From contig CAIXUF010001377.1 of NCBI GenBank assembly GCA_903922535.1, positions 1 through 12,342 of the forward strand: a stretch of DNA of 12,342 bases. Reading direction: 5' to 3'. The translations under genes were made by a program, and so were the position numbers. Positions 1 to 6,474 of the stretch are shown one piece after another; the stretch's first letter is position 1, and the number at the start of each line of letters is the position of its first letter. This DNA comes from Candidatus Hydrogenedentota bacterium (GTDB lineage Bacteria > Hydrogenedentota > Hydrogenedentia > Hydrogenedentiales > CAITNO01). The notes under the pieces are model-generated. The model did no database searches. It saw only the letters and a list, made by a program, of their open reading frames with translations, and was not told the origin of the DNA.

Positions 1-6
1 AACAGG

Positions 7-23
7 GCAGGCGGGACGCCTGC
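7..23. repeat. Palindromic intergenic hairpin, REP-like
   Basis: The bases GCAGGCG, then GGA, then CGCCTGC form a perfect 7-3-7 hairpin just downstream of the nucleotidyltransferase stop. The flanks (GGGCAGGCGGGACGCCTGCG) resemble the short palindromic units that are scattered between genes in many GC-rich genomes of this kind. That resemblance is from memory, not from a search. There is no T-run on either side, so a terminator role is not supported. Only one copy is seen in this window, so calling it dispersed is inference. Confidence 0.45.
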
Positions 24-85
24 GGTACGAAACCGGGTCATTGCCCGATGGTTCAGCAGGCATCCCTGAATTCAGAAGTTCGCGT

Positions 86-409
86 TCACACGGCGACCCC
101 CTCCTTGCGGGCATTCATCAGGAAAGGCAGTTGGCGTGTTTCATATTCATCACGCGTGACAAACGCCCGTGAGAGGACCACGCCATATTCGAGGCTCACC
201 CGCGCGGTCAACGCGGAAGTCCGGGCGATCATCTCGCCGTAGTCTAAGGCCCCCCGCGTGATGCACAGCACGTCGATGTCCGATTCCTTGCGGTCCTCGC
301 CACGGGCGTGAGAACCATAGAGAATTACGGCATTTAACGCCTCGCCCAGTGTCTCCGTCAGCCCAGCATGGTAAGCATGCAGAATCTCATCTCGTTGTGC
401 CGTTATCAT
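86..409 (-). CDS. MNT-type minimal nucleotidyltransferase domain protein
   Basis: A 107-residue protein with the polymerase-beta-like nucleotidyltransferase signature. GSHARG is at about residues 32-37 and the metal-binding pair D44-I-D46 follows in SDIDVL. The C-terminal PFLMNARKEGV segment (residues 95-105) matches the usual end of stand-alone MNT proteins. Members of this family pair with HEPN-domain proteins; MNT enzymes of such pairs AMPylate the HEPN toxin and so act as antitoxins. That role is family knowledge, not shown here. No HEPN gene is seen upstream; downstream only 85 bases remain, and these contain a palindrome, so the partner is either outside the window or absent. The start is uncertain: ATG at 409 gives the family's normal N-terminus, while an in-frame GTG at 424, preceded by GGTGG about 8 bases upstream, would add five residues. 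Confidence 0.85.
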   Translation of the reverse strand: MITAQRDEILHAYHAGLTETLGEALNAVILYGSHARGEDRKESDIDVLCITRGALDYGEMIARTSALTARVSLEYGVVLSRAFVTRDEYETRQLPFLMNARKEGVAV

Positions 410-439
410 GACGGTTCGTTGCACTCAGCGTACCACCAA

Positions 440-460
440 TTCAGTGGACTTTTCACTGAA
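440..460. promoter_or_regulatory. Inverted repeat upstream of the nucleotidyltransferase gene
   Basis: TTCAGTG, a 7-base loop and CACTGAA form a perfect 7-bp inverted repeat 16-36 bases upstream of the alternative GTG start. The position suits an operator for an autoregulated toxin-antitoxin type promoter. No convincing -35/-10 pair was found around it, and it has no T-tract, so a terminator for the upstream gene is less likely. Function is inferred from position only. Confidence 0.35.
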
Positions 461-559
461 CCCGGCGAATCATGGATACACTGTGGATGGCGACAGGTTG
501 GAGCGTAACGCCTGTGCCGCCCCTACCTTCAGGGCTCCGTCCGGTAGTGGGATCCACGA

Positions 560-579
560 CCCGGGGCGTACGCCCCGGG
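560..579. repeat. Perfect 20-bp palindrome, GC-rich
   Basis: The sequence CCCGGGGCGTACGCCCCGGG is its own reverse complement. It lies 57 bases downstream of the oxidoreductase stop on the minus strand, in the 211-base gap before the nucleotidyltransferase gene. No U-tract follows it on either strand, so it is not a classical intrinsic terminator, although it could act as an RNA 3'-end stabiliser. The flanking stretch looks like intergenic repeat sequence rather than coding sequence. Confidence 0.45.
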
Positions 580-635
580 CTGTTCTTGTGCCGCAACTTC
601 GGTGCTCCAAATAATCCACCGGCGTTGCTGCCGCC

Positions 636-1949
636 TCAGATGTTCCACCCCGGCCGACGGGCATAGGACAACAGCCGGTTGGCCTGTTCGTCCTGTGGGA
701 ACACTTCCTTTACCGGGTCCCAAACCATCTTCCGCTTGAGTTGCGTGGCGATACCGGCGAGCAGGCAGAGGTTCATGGAATGGCGTGCGGTCTCGGCGTT
801 GCAGATGGTCTGTTTTCGGGTGCGGATGCATTCGAGGAAATTGCCGGCGTGGATCGGGCTGTAGTAGGGGCGCTCGTCCGTCGGCTTGAGCTGGACGTTG
901 AGAATGTCTTTTGGTGTGGCCACGATATTTTCGCGGTCCACGGCGATGCAGCCGTCGGTGCCCACATAGCGGGCGCCGCCGACGGCGCCGACGTTCTCAC
1001 CGGGGAAGTCGCAGCAGTGAATGACCAGCCCGTTTTCGTAGCGAAGGACCGCGTGATCCTCTTCGTAGTCCAGCCCGGTGGGGCCGGGATGATCCTTTTC
1101 AATCGCCCACTGCACGGCGTCAAAATGGTGCGGGCCCCAGTTGGGGTCGCCGTAGGAGAACAGGCCGCAGTTGGCGTTGCCGCCGGTGTAGGGCTGCCAA
1201 GGACCGGGCCCGACGTAGATGTCCCAGTCGAAGTCCTCCCAGATGGTCTTGCCGGGCGCGGTCACATCCTGCATGTTTGCGCTAAAACCGCCGCCGGGAC
1301 TGTACGAATAGATCTCCTTCAATTGCCCGATGTAACCGTTGCGGACAAGTTCGACGGCGCGGCGGAACTTGCCGCCGTATTCGGCCTCGGAGCGCTGCTG
1401 TGTGCCCGCCTGATAGACGCGCCGGTAGCGTTTCTGCGTATCCGCGAGCAGGCGGCCCTCCTCAATGGTGAGGCAGGCCGGCTTTTCGCTGTACACATCC
1501 TTGCCGTTCTTCATGGCCGTAATCGCCATGGGGGCGTGCCAGTGGAAGGGCAGCGCCATCAGCACGGCGTCAATGTCTGGCCGCGCGAGCAGGTCGCGGT
1601 AGTCGCGGTAGGCCTCGCAGGACTTGTATGTCCCCGTCCCGGCCAGTTGCGCGTAGTGGTTGTTGACCCGTTCCTTGGCGCTGTCGCGTTTCTTGGGCCA
1701 CAGGTCGCAGACGCCCAGCACCTGGACCTCTTTCCGTCCGAGGTAGCCGCCGGCCACGTAGGTCCAGGAGCCGCCGAACAGATGCCCCGAGCCCTGGCCG
1801 CCCAGGCCGATGAAGCCCATGGCGATGCGTTCACTGGGGGCCACCGCCCCGTCCCGCCCAAGCGCCTGCGCGGGAACGATGAGCGGGGCCGCGGAGGCGG
1901 CCAGCACGGACGCGATAAAGCTGCGGCGCGACACAGTGGAGTTGTTCAT
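636..1949 (-). CDS. Tat-exported Gfo/Idh/MocA family oxidoreductase
   Basis: A 437-residue NAD(P)-dependent dehydrogenase-like protein. A twin-arginine signal (SRRSF at 7-11 followed by a short hydrophobic Ala-rich stretch to about residue 30) indicates export in folded form with bound cofactor. The Rossmann glycine motif is GFIGLGGQGSGH (45-56). The family's EKP motif with the catalytic-type lysine is at 155-157, inside GKDVYSEKP. The active-site region WGPHHFDAVQWA is at 271-282, with the conserved His and Asp. The C-terminal half, from FLECIRTRK (371-379) to the RLLSYARRPGW end, matches the long secreted subgroup common in planctomycete-like bacteria. The substrate is probably a sugar, inositol or glycoside derivative, but this cannot be read from the sequence. 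It starts 2 bases after the stop of the upstream gene, with AGAGGG as ribosome site inside that gene's end, so the two are surely co-transcribed. Confidence 0.95.
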   Translation of the reverse strand: MNNSTVSRRSFIASVLAASAAPLIVPAQALGRDGAVAPSERIAMGFIGLGGQGSGHLFGGSWTYVAGGYLGRKEVQVLGVCDLWPKKRDSAKERVNNHYAQLAGTGTYKSCEAYRDYRDLLARPDIDAVLMALPFHWHAPMAITAMKNGKDVYSEKPACLTIEEGRLLADTQKRYRRVYQAGTQQRSEAEYGGKFRRAVELVRNGYIGQLKEIYSYSPGGGFSANMQDVTAPGKTIWEDFDWDIYVGPGPWQPYTGGNANCGLFSYGDPNWGPHHFDAVQWAIEKDHPGPTGLDYEEDHAVLRYENGLVIHCCDFPGENVGAVGGARYVGTDGCIAVDRENIVATPKDILNVQLKPTDERPYYSPIHAGNFLECIRTRKQTICNAETARHSMNLCLLAGIATQLKRKMVWDPVKEVFPQDEQANRLLSYARRPGWNI

Positions 1950-1951
1950 GA

Positions 1952-4900
1952 TTATTTATCCCTCTTTTGCAGAAACACGTGGACGCCCTTCTTGTTCGAG
2001 ACGACGATGTCCTGCAGTCCGTCCTCATTGAAGTCGCACACCTCAAACTGCGTGCCCACTCCGGAATCACTGTCAATCAGATGCTTCTTGTACTCCACCC
2101 TGCCCGGTTCGGGGCGCTGAAGTTCGAGCCAGAAGAGTTCCGACGGTTCCAGCGCGCCGGGGTCATGCTCGCCATGCGCGAAGTAGCGCTTGCCGGTGAC
2201 CAGGTCGGGCAGCCCGTCGTTGTTGATGTCGGCGAGGATCAGGGCGTGCGTCTCGGAACAGCTCTTGTCGATTTCATGCTGCGTGAAGGTTTTTCCGCTC
2301 TTGTCCTCGCCCTGTTCAAACCACCAGACACCGTAGTCATGGGCGGAACTGGTGATGACGTCGTTGCGCCCGTCGCCGTTGACGTCATAGACGATCATGT
2401 TGGCGCAGTCCGGTCCCAGTTTGACGTTGTGGAAACCCCAGTCCGGGCGGGTGCGGTCCGTGGGGGCTTCCCACCAGCCTTCGGTGGTGAGCAGATCCAT
2501 GCGCCCGTCGCCGTTGACGTCGCCCATCCCGGTGCCATGCCCAAACCGGACGAAGGCGTCCAGCATGTGCGACATCGGATAGGCCAGCCACGGCGTCGTC
2601 TTGTCCTGTCCCGGACGGAACCAGGTAATCCGACCGTTCATGGCAAAGACGGGCACCGGTGTGCCGTCGCCCGCCAAATCGACGAAGAGGGGCGTTTCGC
2701 CGCAGGCTTCGGTGGCCAGCAGAAATTCCTGCCAATGCCCGTCTCCGCCGCCCGGATTGCGGTACCAGTGCGCGGGCGTGCCGGGGAATCCGACAACAAT
2801 CAGGTCCGGCCAGCCGTCCTTGTCCACATCCGCGGCGAAGCAGGCAAAACACAGGCTGTAGCCGGTGGCGGCGTCGTATTTCCCGGGCCCCTGGATTTCA
2901 TGAACTTTCCAATCCGGCGCTTCATACCACACGTCGCCTACGAGAATGTCGTTCAGACCGTCCCGGTTGACATCGGCCACGGCCACGCCTTCCGAGCGGA
3001 ATTCCCTGTCGATGACAACGTGGTCAAAGTGGACCTTGTCACCGGGCACCGCGACGGCGGCCAACGCCTTGCTGACATCGGTCAACGGCTGCATGGCCGC
3101 CCTGGGAAGCTCCGCTCGCTGCGCGGCCGCGATGGCTTTCGGCGCGACCGCGCCGATTTCATCACGGTTTGTCTGCACCAGGGTTCGCGCAATCTGCCCC
3201 CACGCCACAGCCGCCTCCGCCGTCACGCCGGCCGAATCGAGACACCCCTCAACCGTCTTCAATGCGCCCATGCTGTGGCAGCCGCCCAGAGGGCCGAGCA
3301 CCAGCCGCTTCTCCTCCGGACGGTCGGCCAGGGCCAGCGCCCTGGTCAGGGTGTCTTCGCGCACGGCCGCCTCCGTGTCCTTCTTCGAGACCAGCCGCGT
3401 GATGCCGCGAAGCGCGAGCACCCTGTAGTTCAGGTCGGACGTACTGCCCAGCAGATTCATCAGGCACGCAAGGGCTTCCGGGCTTTCCGACCCGGCCAGC
3501 GCCCGAATGGCGGCATCCTTCTCCGTTGTGTCCGCGCTGCGCGTGGCTTCGTCCAGCATCCGTATGAGCATTCCATTGTCGACACTTCCGCAGACGTCCA
3601 GCATCGCGCAATGGAATGCCGCGTCTCCCCGGGCCAGACCGGCCAGGACGCTGAAGGTGAATTCGTCCGGCGCGTTCAGGCGTTTTCCGAGCGCCGCCAG
3701 CGAGCGCTGCACCGCCGTGCGGCCCTTGTTGTCCTCCGCCCGTTCCAGCGCCTGACACAGCAGCACCGCATCTTCGGCCGCGCCAACCTCACCCAGCGCC
3801 TGGGCCGCCGCGACACGAACGCCCGCCTCCGGACTCTGGGCGAGTTCGCGCAGGGCCGGCAGCACGGCTTCCTCCCGGCGCTGTCCCATCACATTGGCAA
3901 GCACGGCGGTCTCGGCGGCATCGGCGCCCTGCAGCCGCGCCAGGAGTGCCTTGGACACGGCCGGATCATTGAGCTGCGCCAGGGCCTGCATGGCCGCGCT
4001 GCAATTGGGCTCAACACCACGCGCCGCCGCCGAAACCAGCGCGGGAACGGATGACCCGTCGCCGACCAGCGCCAGCGCCTTGATCGCGGCCAGGGATGCT
4101 TCCGCATCGGCATCGCCGGCAAAGGGCGCAAGTGCGGGTGCGATGTCTTTGTCACCGCGCTGCGCCAGGGCTTCAATGAGCCCCGGCAGGACGCCTTTGG
4201 GTACGGTGCCCAGCAGTTTGCCACATTCTTCCGTTATGTCCCGTCCCTCGATTTCACGCACCGAGGGCAGCGCCGCGTCCCAAAGCACCGGGTCATCGCC
4301 GAGCAATGCCGACGCGATAAGCGTCTTTGCCTCCCCGCCTCCGCTGCGAATCATGCCGCTGTATGCCGCCGCGCCGGTGTTTCCCCGGGGCCAGTGTTCA
4401 TACATGAACCCGTAGAGTTCGCGGGCCTCCCGATCCTGTTTTCCGCACAACAGTTCCGCGCAGCACAAGAGGGAATCCACCGCGACCCCCTGCAACCGGC
4501 CTGTCCCGTTTTGGGCGGTGGGTTTCAATGCGGCGACGGCCTCAGGACCGCCAATCTTGCCGAGCGCCAGCGCGGCTGATGCCGCGAGAAGCGGGTCCGC
4601 GTCGTTCACGTAAGGTGCCACCCGCTTCGCGTCCTCCGGATTCCGTCCAGCGCCCAGGCTTTCAAGGATGCCCGCCTTGACCGCTCCCGTCGTGGAGGCC
4701 AGCGCATCGCACAGGGCGTTGTGCGCTTCCGGATAACCCATGGCCGCCAGTGCAAGCCGCGCCGCACCGGAAAGTTTCTCGTCTTTCAAACACTCCGCCA
4801 GCGCGGGAATGCACGCCACCGTTCCAGTTTTGGCCAACTGCGCGCAGGCCTTCTCCTTGCCCGCCACGACACCCGTCCGGCCCAGCGCGGCCAACAGGAA

Positions 4901-5524
4901 CTTCTCCTCGTCCATGCCCACCACCCAGACAGGCACATCGCCGACATTCTCCCCGCAGGTTGCGGCAAGCGTAACCGCGATGAGGTCGATGCTGACTGCC
5001 GTATCCGTATTGGAAATCTCCAACGCGGCCAGGGGGACTTCCGGATGGGGGTTGCGGACGGAGAAGCGCCAGAAACCAATCTTCTGCTCCGTATTCTCGC
5101 CCGTCTTGAATGCATCGGTGTGGGCCAGCGCGGCAAAGGCGAGATTCCCCGGTTTCCACCAGTCGTGAATGTTGAGGCCGCTCTGAAGCGGAATCTCCAC
5201 CTTTGTGCCGTCCACATACACGAGCGTGTAGGCGCCGATCCGCTCCCCGGCATTTTCCGTGAAATGCAGGAAGTGGATGGCGGCTGCCGCGGTCGGCGGG
5301 AATTCAATGCGCTGCTGCTGCCCGGCAGGCACCTTGACCATGGCGTCCTTCAATTCAAAACGAACGCCGTCAAAATCGTTCGGGCCAAGCGCCACTTTGT
5401 CAAACAAGCCGTGGAATCCCGGTGAGCCCGCCGCGCCCAGGTCCACCGGCCCCGGTTCAGCACCCAAGGCCGGCGGAGACACAATTAGCAAAAGCATAAA
5501 ACTGATGTAGGAGATGCGTCTCAT
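1952..5524 (-). CDS. Large secreted HEAT-repeat / FG-GAP (VCBS) beta-propeller protein
   Basis: A 1190-residue exported protein. Residues 1-22 are a Sec signal (MRRISYISFMLLLIVSPPAL, then GA). Residues about 30-188 form a beta-rich module with HFLHFTENAGE (84-94), a YVDGT turn and GLNIHDWWKP (116-125), a pattern I associate with N-terminal modules of planctomycete-type hydrolases; it is possibly carbohydrate-binding. Residues about 200-825 are Ala/Leu-rich helical HEAT-like repeats. Residues 835-1190 carry Ca-binding DxNxDGxxD motifs at 851, 899, 1002, 1047, 1099 and 1164, plus a degenerate one at 949, so seven blades in all. The fold suggests a surface or periplasmic binding or scaffold protein; no catalytic domain is evident. 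The ATG at 5524 has GGAGA about 9 bases upstream. It is first in the operon with the Tat-exported oxidoreductase, which suggests a shared substrate or complex, but that is inference. Confidence 0.93.
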   Translation of the reverse strand: MRRISYISFMLLLIVSPPALGAEPGPVDLGAAGSPGFHGLFDKVALGPNDFDGVRFELKDAMVKVPAGQQQRIEFPPTAAAAIHFLHFTENAGERIGAYTLVYVDGTKVEIPLQSGLNIHDWWKPGNLAFAALAHTDAFKTGENTEQKIGFWRFSVRNPHPEVPLAALEISNTDTAVSIDLIAVTLAATCGENVGDVPVWVVGMDEEKFLLAALGRTGVVAGKEKACAQLAKTGTVACIPALAECLKDEKLSGAARLALAAMGYPEAHNALCDALASTTGAVKAGILESLGAGRNPEDAKRVAPYVNDADPLLAASAALALGKIGGPEAVAALKPTAQNGTGRLQGVAVDSLLCCAELLCGKQDREARELYGFMYEHWPRGNTGAAAYSGMIRSGGGEAKTLIASALLGDDPVLWDAALPSVREIEGRDITEECGKLLGTVPKGVLPGLIEALAQRGDKDIAPALAPFAGDADAEASLAAIKALALVGDGSSVPALVSAAARGVEPNCSAAMQALAQLNDPAVSKALLARLQGADAAETAVLANVMGQRREEAVLPALRELAQSPEAGVRVAAAQALGEVGAAEDAVLLCQALERAEDNKGRTAVQRSLAALGKRLNAPDEFTFSVLAGLARGDAAFHCAMLDVCGSVDNGMLIRMLDEATRSADTTEKDAAIRALAGSESPEALACLMNLLGSTSDLNYRVLALRGITRLVSKKDTEAAVREDTLTRALALADRPEEKRLVLGPLGGCHSMGALKTVEGCLDSAGVTAEAAVAWGQIARTLVQTNRDEIGAVAPKAIAAAQRAELPRAAMQPLTDVSKALAAVAVPGDKVHFDHVVIDREFRSEGVAVADVNRDGLNDILVGDVWYEAPDWKVHEIQGPGKYDAATGYSLCFACFAADVDKDGWPDLIVVGFPGTPAHWYRNPGGGDGHWQEFLLATEACGETPLFVDLAGDGTPVPVFAMNGRITWFRPGQDKTTPWLAYPMSHMLDAFVRFGHGTGMGDVNGDGRMDLLTTEGWWEAPTDRTRPDWGFHNVKLGPDCANMIVYDVNGDGRNDVITSSAHDYGVWWFEQGEDKSGKTFTQHEIDKSCSETHALILADINNDGLPDLVTGKRYFAHGEHDPGALEPSELFWLELQRPEPGRVEYKKHLIDSDSGVGTQFEVCDFNEDGLQDIVVSNKKGVHVFLQKRDK

Positions 5525-5750
5525 ATGTCTATCTCTCCGGCGGTTGTTTTCGAGGGCGCCCGGCTGACGGGCCGGACGGGCGTTTCAAAAGGGTTTCGGG
5601 CAGACTGGGGGACATGATAACACCAAGACGCAAACAGGGGAAACCCGTGTCCTTGGCGCCCGTTGCAGGAGATTCAGGGGAGCGTATCAATGCAAGCGTA
5701 GCGCGGTTCTTGCGTCGCACGATGAGGCACCAAAGTGCCCGGCCCATACC
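5525..5750 (-). other. 5' leader / promoter region of the propeller-oxidoreductase operon
   Basis: No convincing gene is seen here. A weak minus-strand -10 candidate (TATCAT, near 5615-5620) lacks a good -35. A hairpin lies at 5623-5656: CCAAG pairs with CTTGG outside, and ACAGGG pairs with CCC(G)TGT inside around a tetraloop reading GAAA on the plus strand. A second hairpin, GGCAC-CAAA-GTGCC, is at 5726-5739. If transcription starts upstream of these, they would be in the mRNA leader. The 88-codon minus-strand frame that fills this region has no recognisable protein features. Confidence 0.4.
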
Positions 5751-5775
5751 AAAAAAGCCGCGTCCAGGGAGCGGC
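5751..5775 (-). terminator. Intrinsic terminator, minus strand
   Basis: Read on the minus strand, GCCGC, a 9-base loop and GCGGC are followed directly by six T residues. The loop can add inner TC/GA pairs. The stem is short but GC-only, and the T-run is in the right place. No intact minus-strand gene lies immediately upstream; the nearest is the truncated OsmC copy that starts at 6585. The terminator may therefore be the surviving end of that ancestral transcription unit. Confidence 0.5.
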
Positions 5776-5899
5776 AAGAACGCAGCGCCCGCCAACGTTG
5801 CCCATGGGTCGTTCTTGACAGTATTGTGACATGGTCAGCAGACACACGGCCATTTCCGGCTCTTCACATGCGCCGTAAGCCTATATATGCCAGTGGCTT

Positions 5900-5919
5900 G
5901 CGCCTCGATGAAATGGCGC
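5900..5919. promoter_or_regulatory. Inverted repeat abutting the -35 box
   Basis: GCGCC and GGCGC, separated by 10 bases, form an inverted repeat ending immediately before the TTGACA of the promoter at 5920. This is a plausible site for a transcription factor acting on that promoter. The arms are only 5 bp, so chance occurrence cannot be excluded. Confidence 0.25.
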
Positions 5920-5948
5920 TTGACAAATTGCGCATGATGGTGTATATA
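5920..5948 (+). promoter_or_regulatory. Strong sigma70-type promoter
   Basis: TTGACA (5920-5925), a 17-base spacer and TATATA (5943-5948) make a near-consensus housekeeping promoter, the best in the window. The expected transcription start is near 5955. It points right, into the hairpin-rich unit that ends at the terminator at 6232-6274. Local base composition is clearly more AT-rich than in the flanking genes. Confidence 0.7.
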
Positions 5949-5977
5949 TAAAGTTAGTCAAGAGCTTCAGGGGAAAA

Positions 5978-6025
5978 ATGGCCGGATGCCATTCCGACTC
6001 TGGGCTCAATACAGGAAAGGTATAG
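5978..6025 (+). CDS. 15-residue leader-type mini-ORF
   Basis: ATG at 5978 follows CAGGGG with a 5-base spacer, an excellent ribosome site about 20 bases into the predicted transcript. The product would be MAGCHSDSGLNTGKV. Its start codon is inside the AATGGC/GCCATT hairpin, which could control translation. The stop lies 4 bases before the next mini-ORF start, so the two could be translationally coupled. It may equally be a chance ORF in a non-coding RNA. No family is recognised. Confidence 0.25.
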   Translation: MAGCHSDSGLNTGKV

Positions 6026-6029
6026 GGTT

Positions 6030-6122
6030 ATGTTGAACAATCTGCTTGGTCTTCTGCCGTCGCTGTCTGGCCTTTGGAGCAAACTCCAGGCGTTCATTTC
6101 TGGTTTCCATTTCAAGTTCTAA
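6030..6122 (+). CDS. Candidate 30-residue hydrophobic/amphipathic small protein
   Basis: ATG at 6030 is preceded by AGGAAAGG ending 9 bases upstream, and the frame closes with TAA after 30 codons. The peptide starts MLNNLLGLLPSLSGLW and ends in an aromatic-rich FISGFHFKF tail. Leucines and aromatics on one side and few charges (two Lys, no acidic residues) suggest a membrane-active or membrane-associated helix, as in type I toxin-like or other small membrane peptides; that is inference, with no homologue recognised. The strong promoter, ribosome site and downstream terminator support expression. The 8-bp hairpin at 6070-6091 falls inside the frame, which fits equally well with the stretch being structural RNA. 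Confidence 0.4.
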   Translation: MLNNLLGLLPSLSGLWSKLQAFISGFHFKF

Positions 6123-6231
6123 GGAACATCAGAAGACCGCTTCAAGCCTGGTTCTGGAATTGGTCTCAATCCTTTCAAGGACAAGGTAAAGGGGCGTGGT
6201 TGCCTTGCAGTTTGCAAGGCACGGTAGGTTT

Positions 6232-6274
6232 GGAACCCATCGCGTGTGCCCGCACGTGGTGGGTTCCACTTTTT
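6232..6274 (+). terminator. Intrinsic terminator closing the small transcription unit
   Basis: GGAACCCA (6232-6239) pairs perfectly with TGGGTTCC (6260-6267). Inner CGTG/CACG pairs lie at 6243-6246 and 6253-6256. AC and then five T residues (6270-6274) follow. It is correctly oriented for the promoter at 5920 and gives a predicted transcript of about 320 nt. Confidence 0.65.
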
Positions 6275-6275
6275 G

Positions 6276-6474
6276 ATCCGTTCACAATTCGCGTCTGGAA
6301 GGAAGAACCGGGGAAGTCTCCCTTGGATCCCCTCCCCGGCAGCCGTGAACCGGAAGGTATTCTTGTGTTCCCTGCAATTGTCACCGCAGACAGCCCGTGC
6401 GGGCGTACTGGCACTTGTATTCGATCCAGTCCACCTCCGCTGACAGGTCGGGCCGCACTTCCTGCCCGTTGCTC
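6276..6474. other. Gene-free stretch beyond the terminator
   Basis: No supported gene is present. The open frame from the OsmC remnant reads through here on the minus strand, but it loses all resemblance to the family. A hairpin CCGGGGA/TCCCCGG with an 18-base loop lies at 6308-6339, and GCCC-GTGC-GGGC is at 6393-6404. A different minus-strand frame ending at 6381 contains the protein-like segment VDWIEYKCQYARTG, possibly the relic of another gene, but I could not assign it. Confidence 0.4.

Larger units (their letters stand above)
5955..6275 (+). ncRNA. Candidate structured small RNA / short-peptide mRNA, unassigned
   Basis: The unit is bounded by a strong promoter and an intrinsic terminator. 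Between them I see several local hairpins: AATGGC/GCCATT (5977-5993); GCC(TT)TGGAG-CAAA-CTCCAGGC (6070-6091, 8 bp with a bulge); a nested pair GAAC/GTTC around GAAG-ACCG-CTTC (6124-6154); GG(A)ATTG-GTCT-CAATCC (6156-6172); and a perfect 9-3-9 hairpin TGCCTTGCA-GTT-TGCAAGGCA (6201-6221). The density suggests a folded RNA. It does not carry the landmarks I know for RNase P RNA, tmRNA, SRP RNA or common riboswitches. The two mini-ORFs inside may mean it is instead, or also, a small mRNA. The exact 5' end is inferred from promoter spacing. Confidence 0.5.

Noticed and set aside
1..63. Downstream HEPN gene beginning with an ATG at 63 on the minus strand
   Set aside because: The frame has no HEPN motif in the 21 codons visible and runs through the REP-like palindrome.
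741..2120. 459-codon plus-strand open frame
   Set aside because: It is antisense to the oxidoreductase and to the end of the propeller gene, which have clear family motifs. It is a product of high GC codon bias.
1967..4054. 695-codon plus-strand open frame
   Set aside because: It is antisense to the HEAT/propeller gene, with no domain or ribosome site of its own.
5529..5795. 88-codon minus-strand frame upstream of the propeller gene
   Set aside because: It contains the minus-strand terminator within its own first codons and has no family features.
5815..5820. TTGACA as a promoter -35
   Set aside because: No -10-like hexamer is found 16-18 bases downstream.
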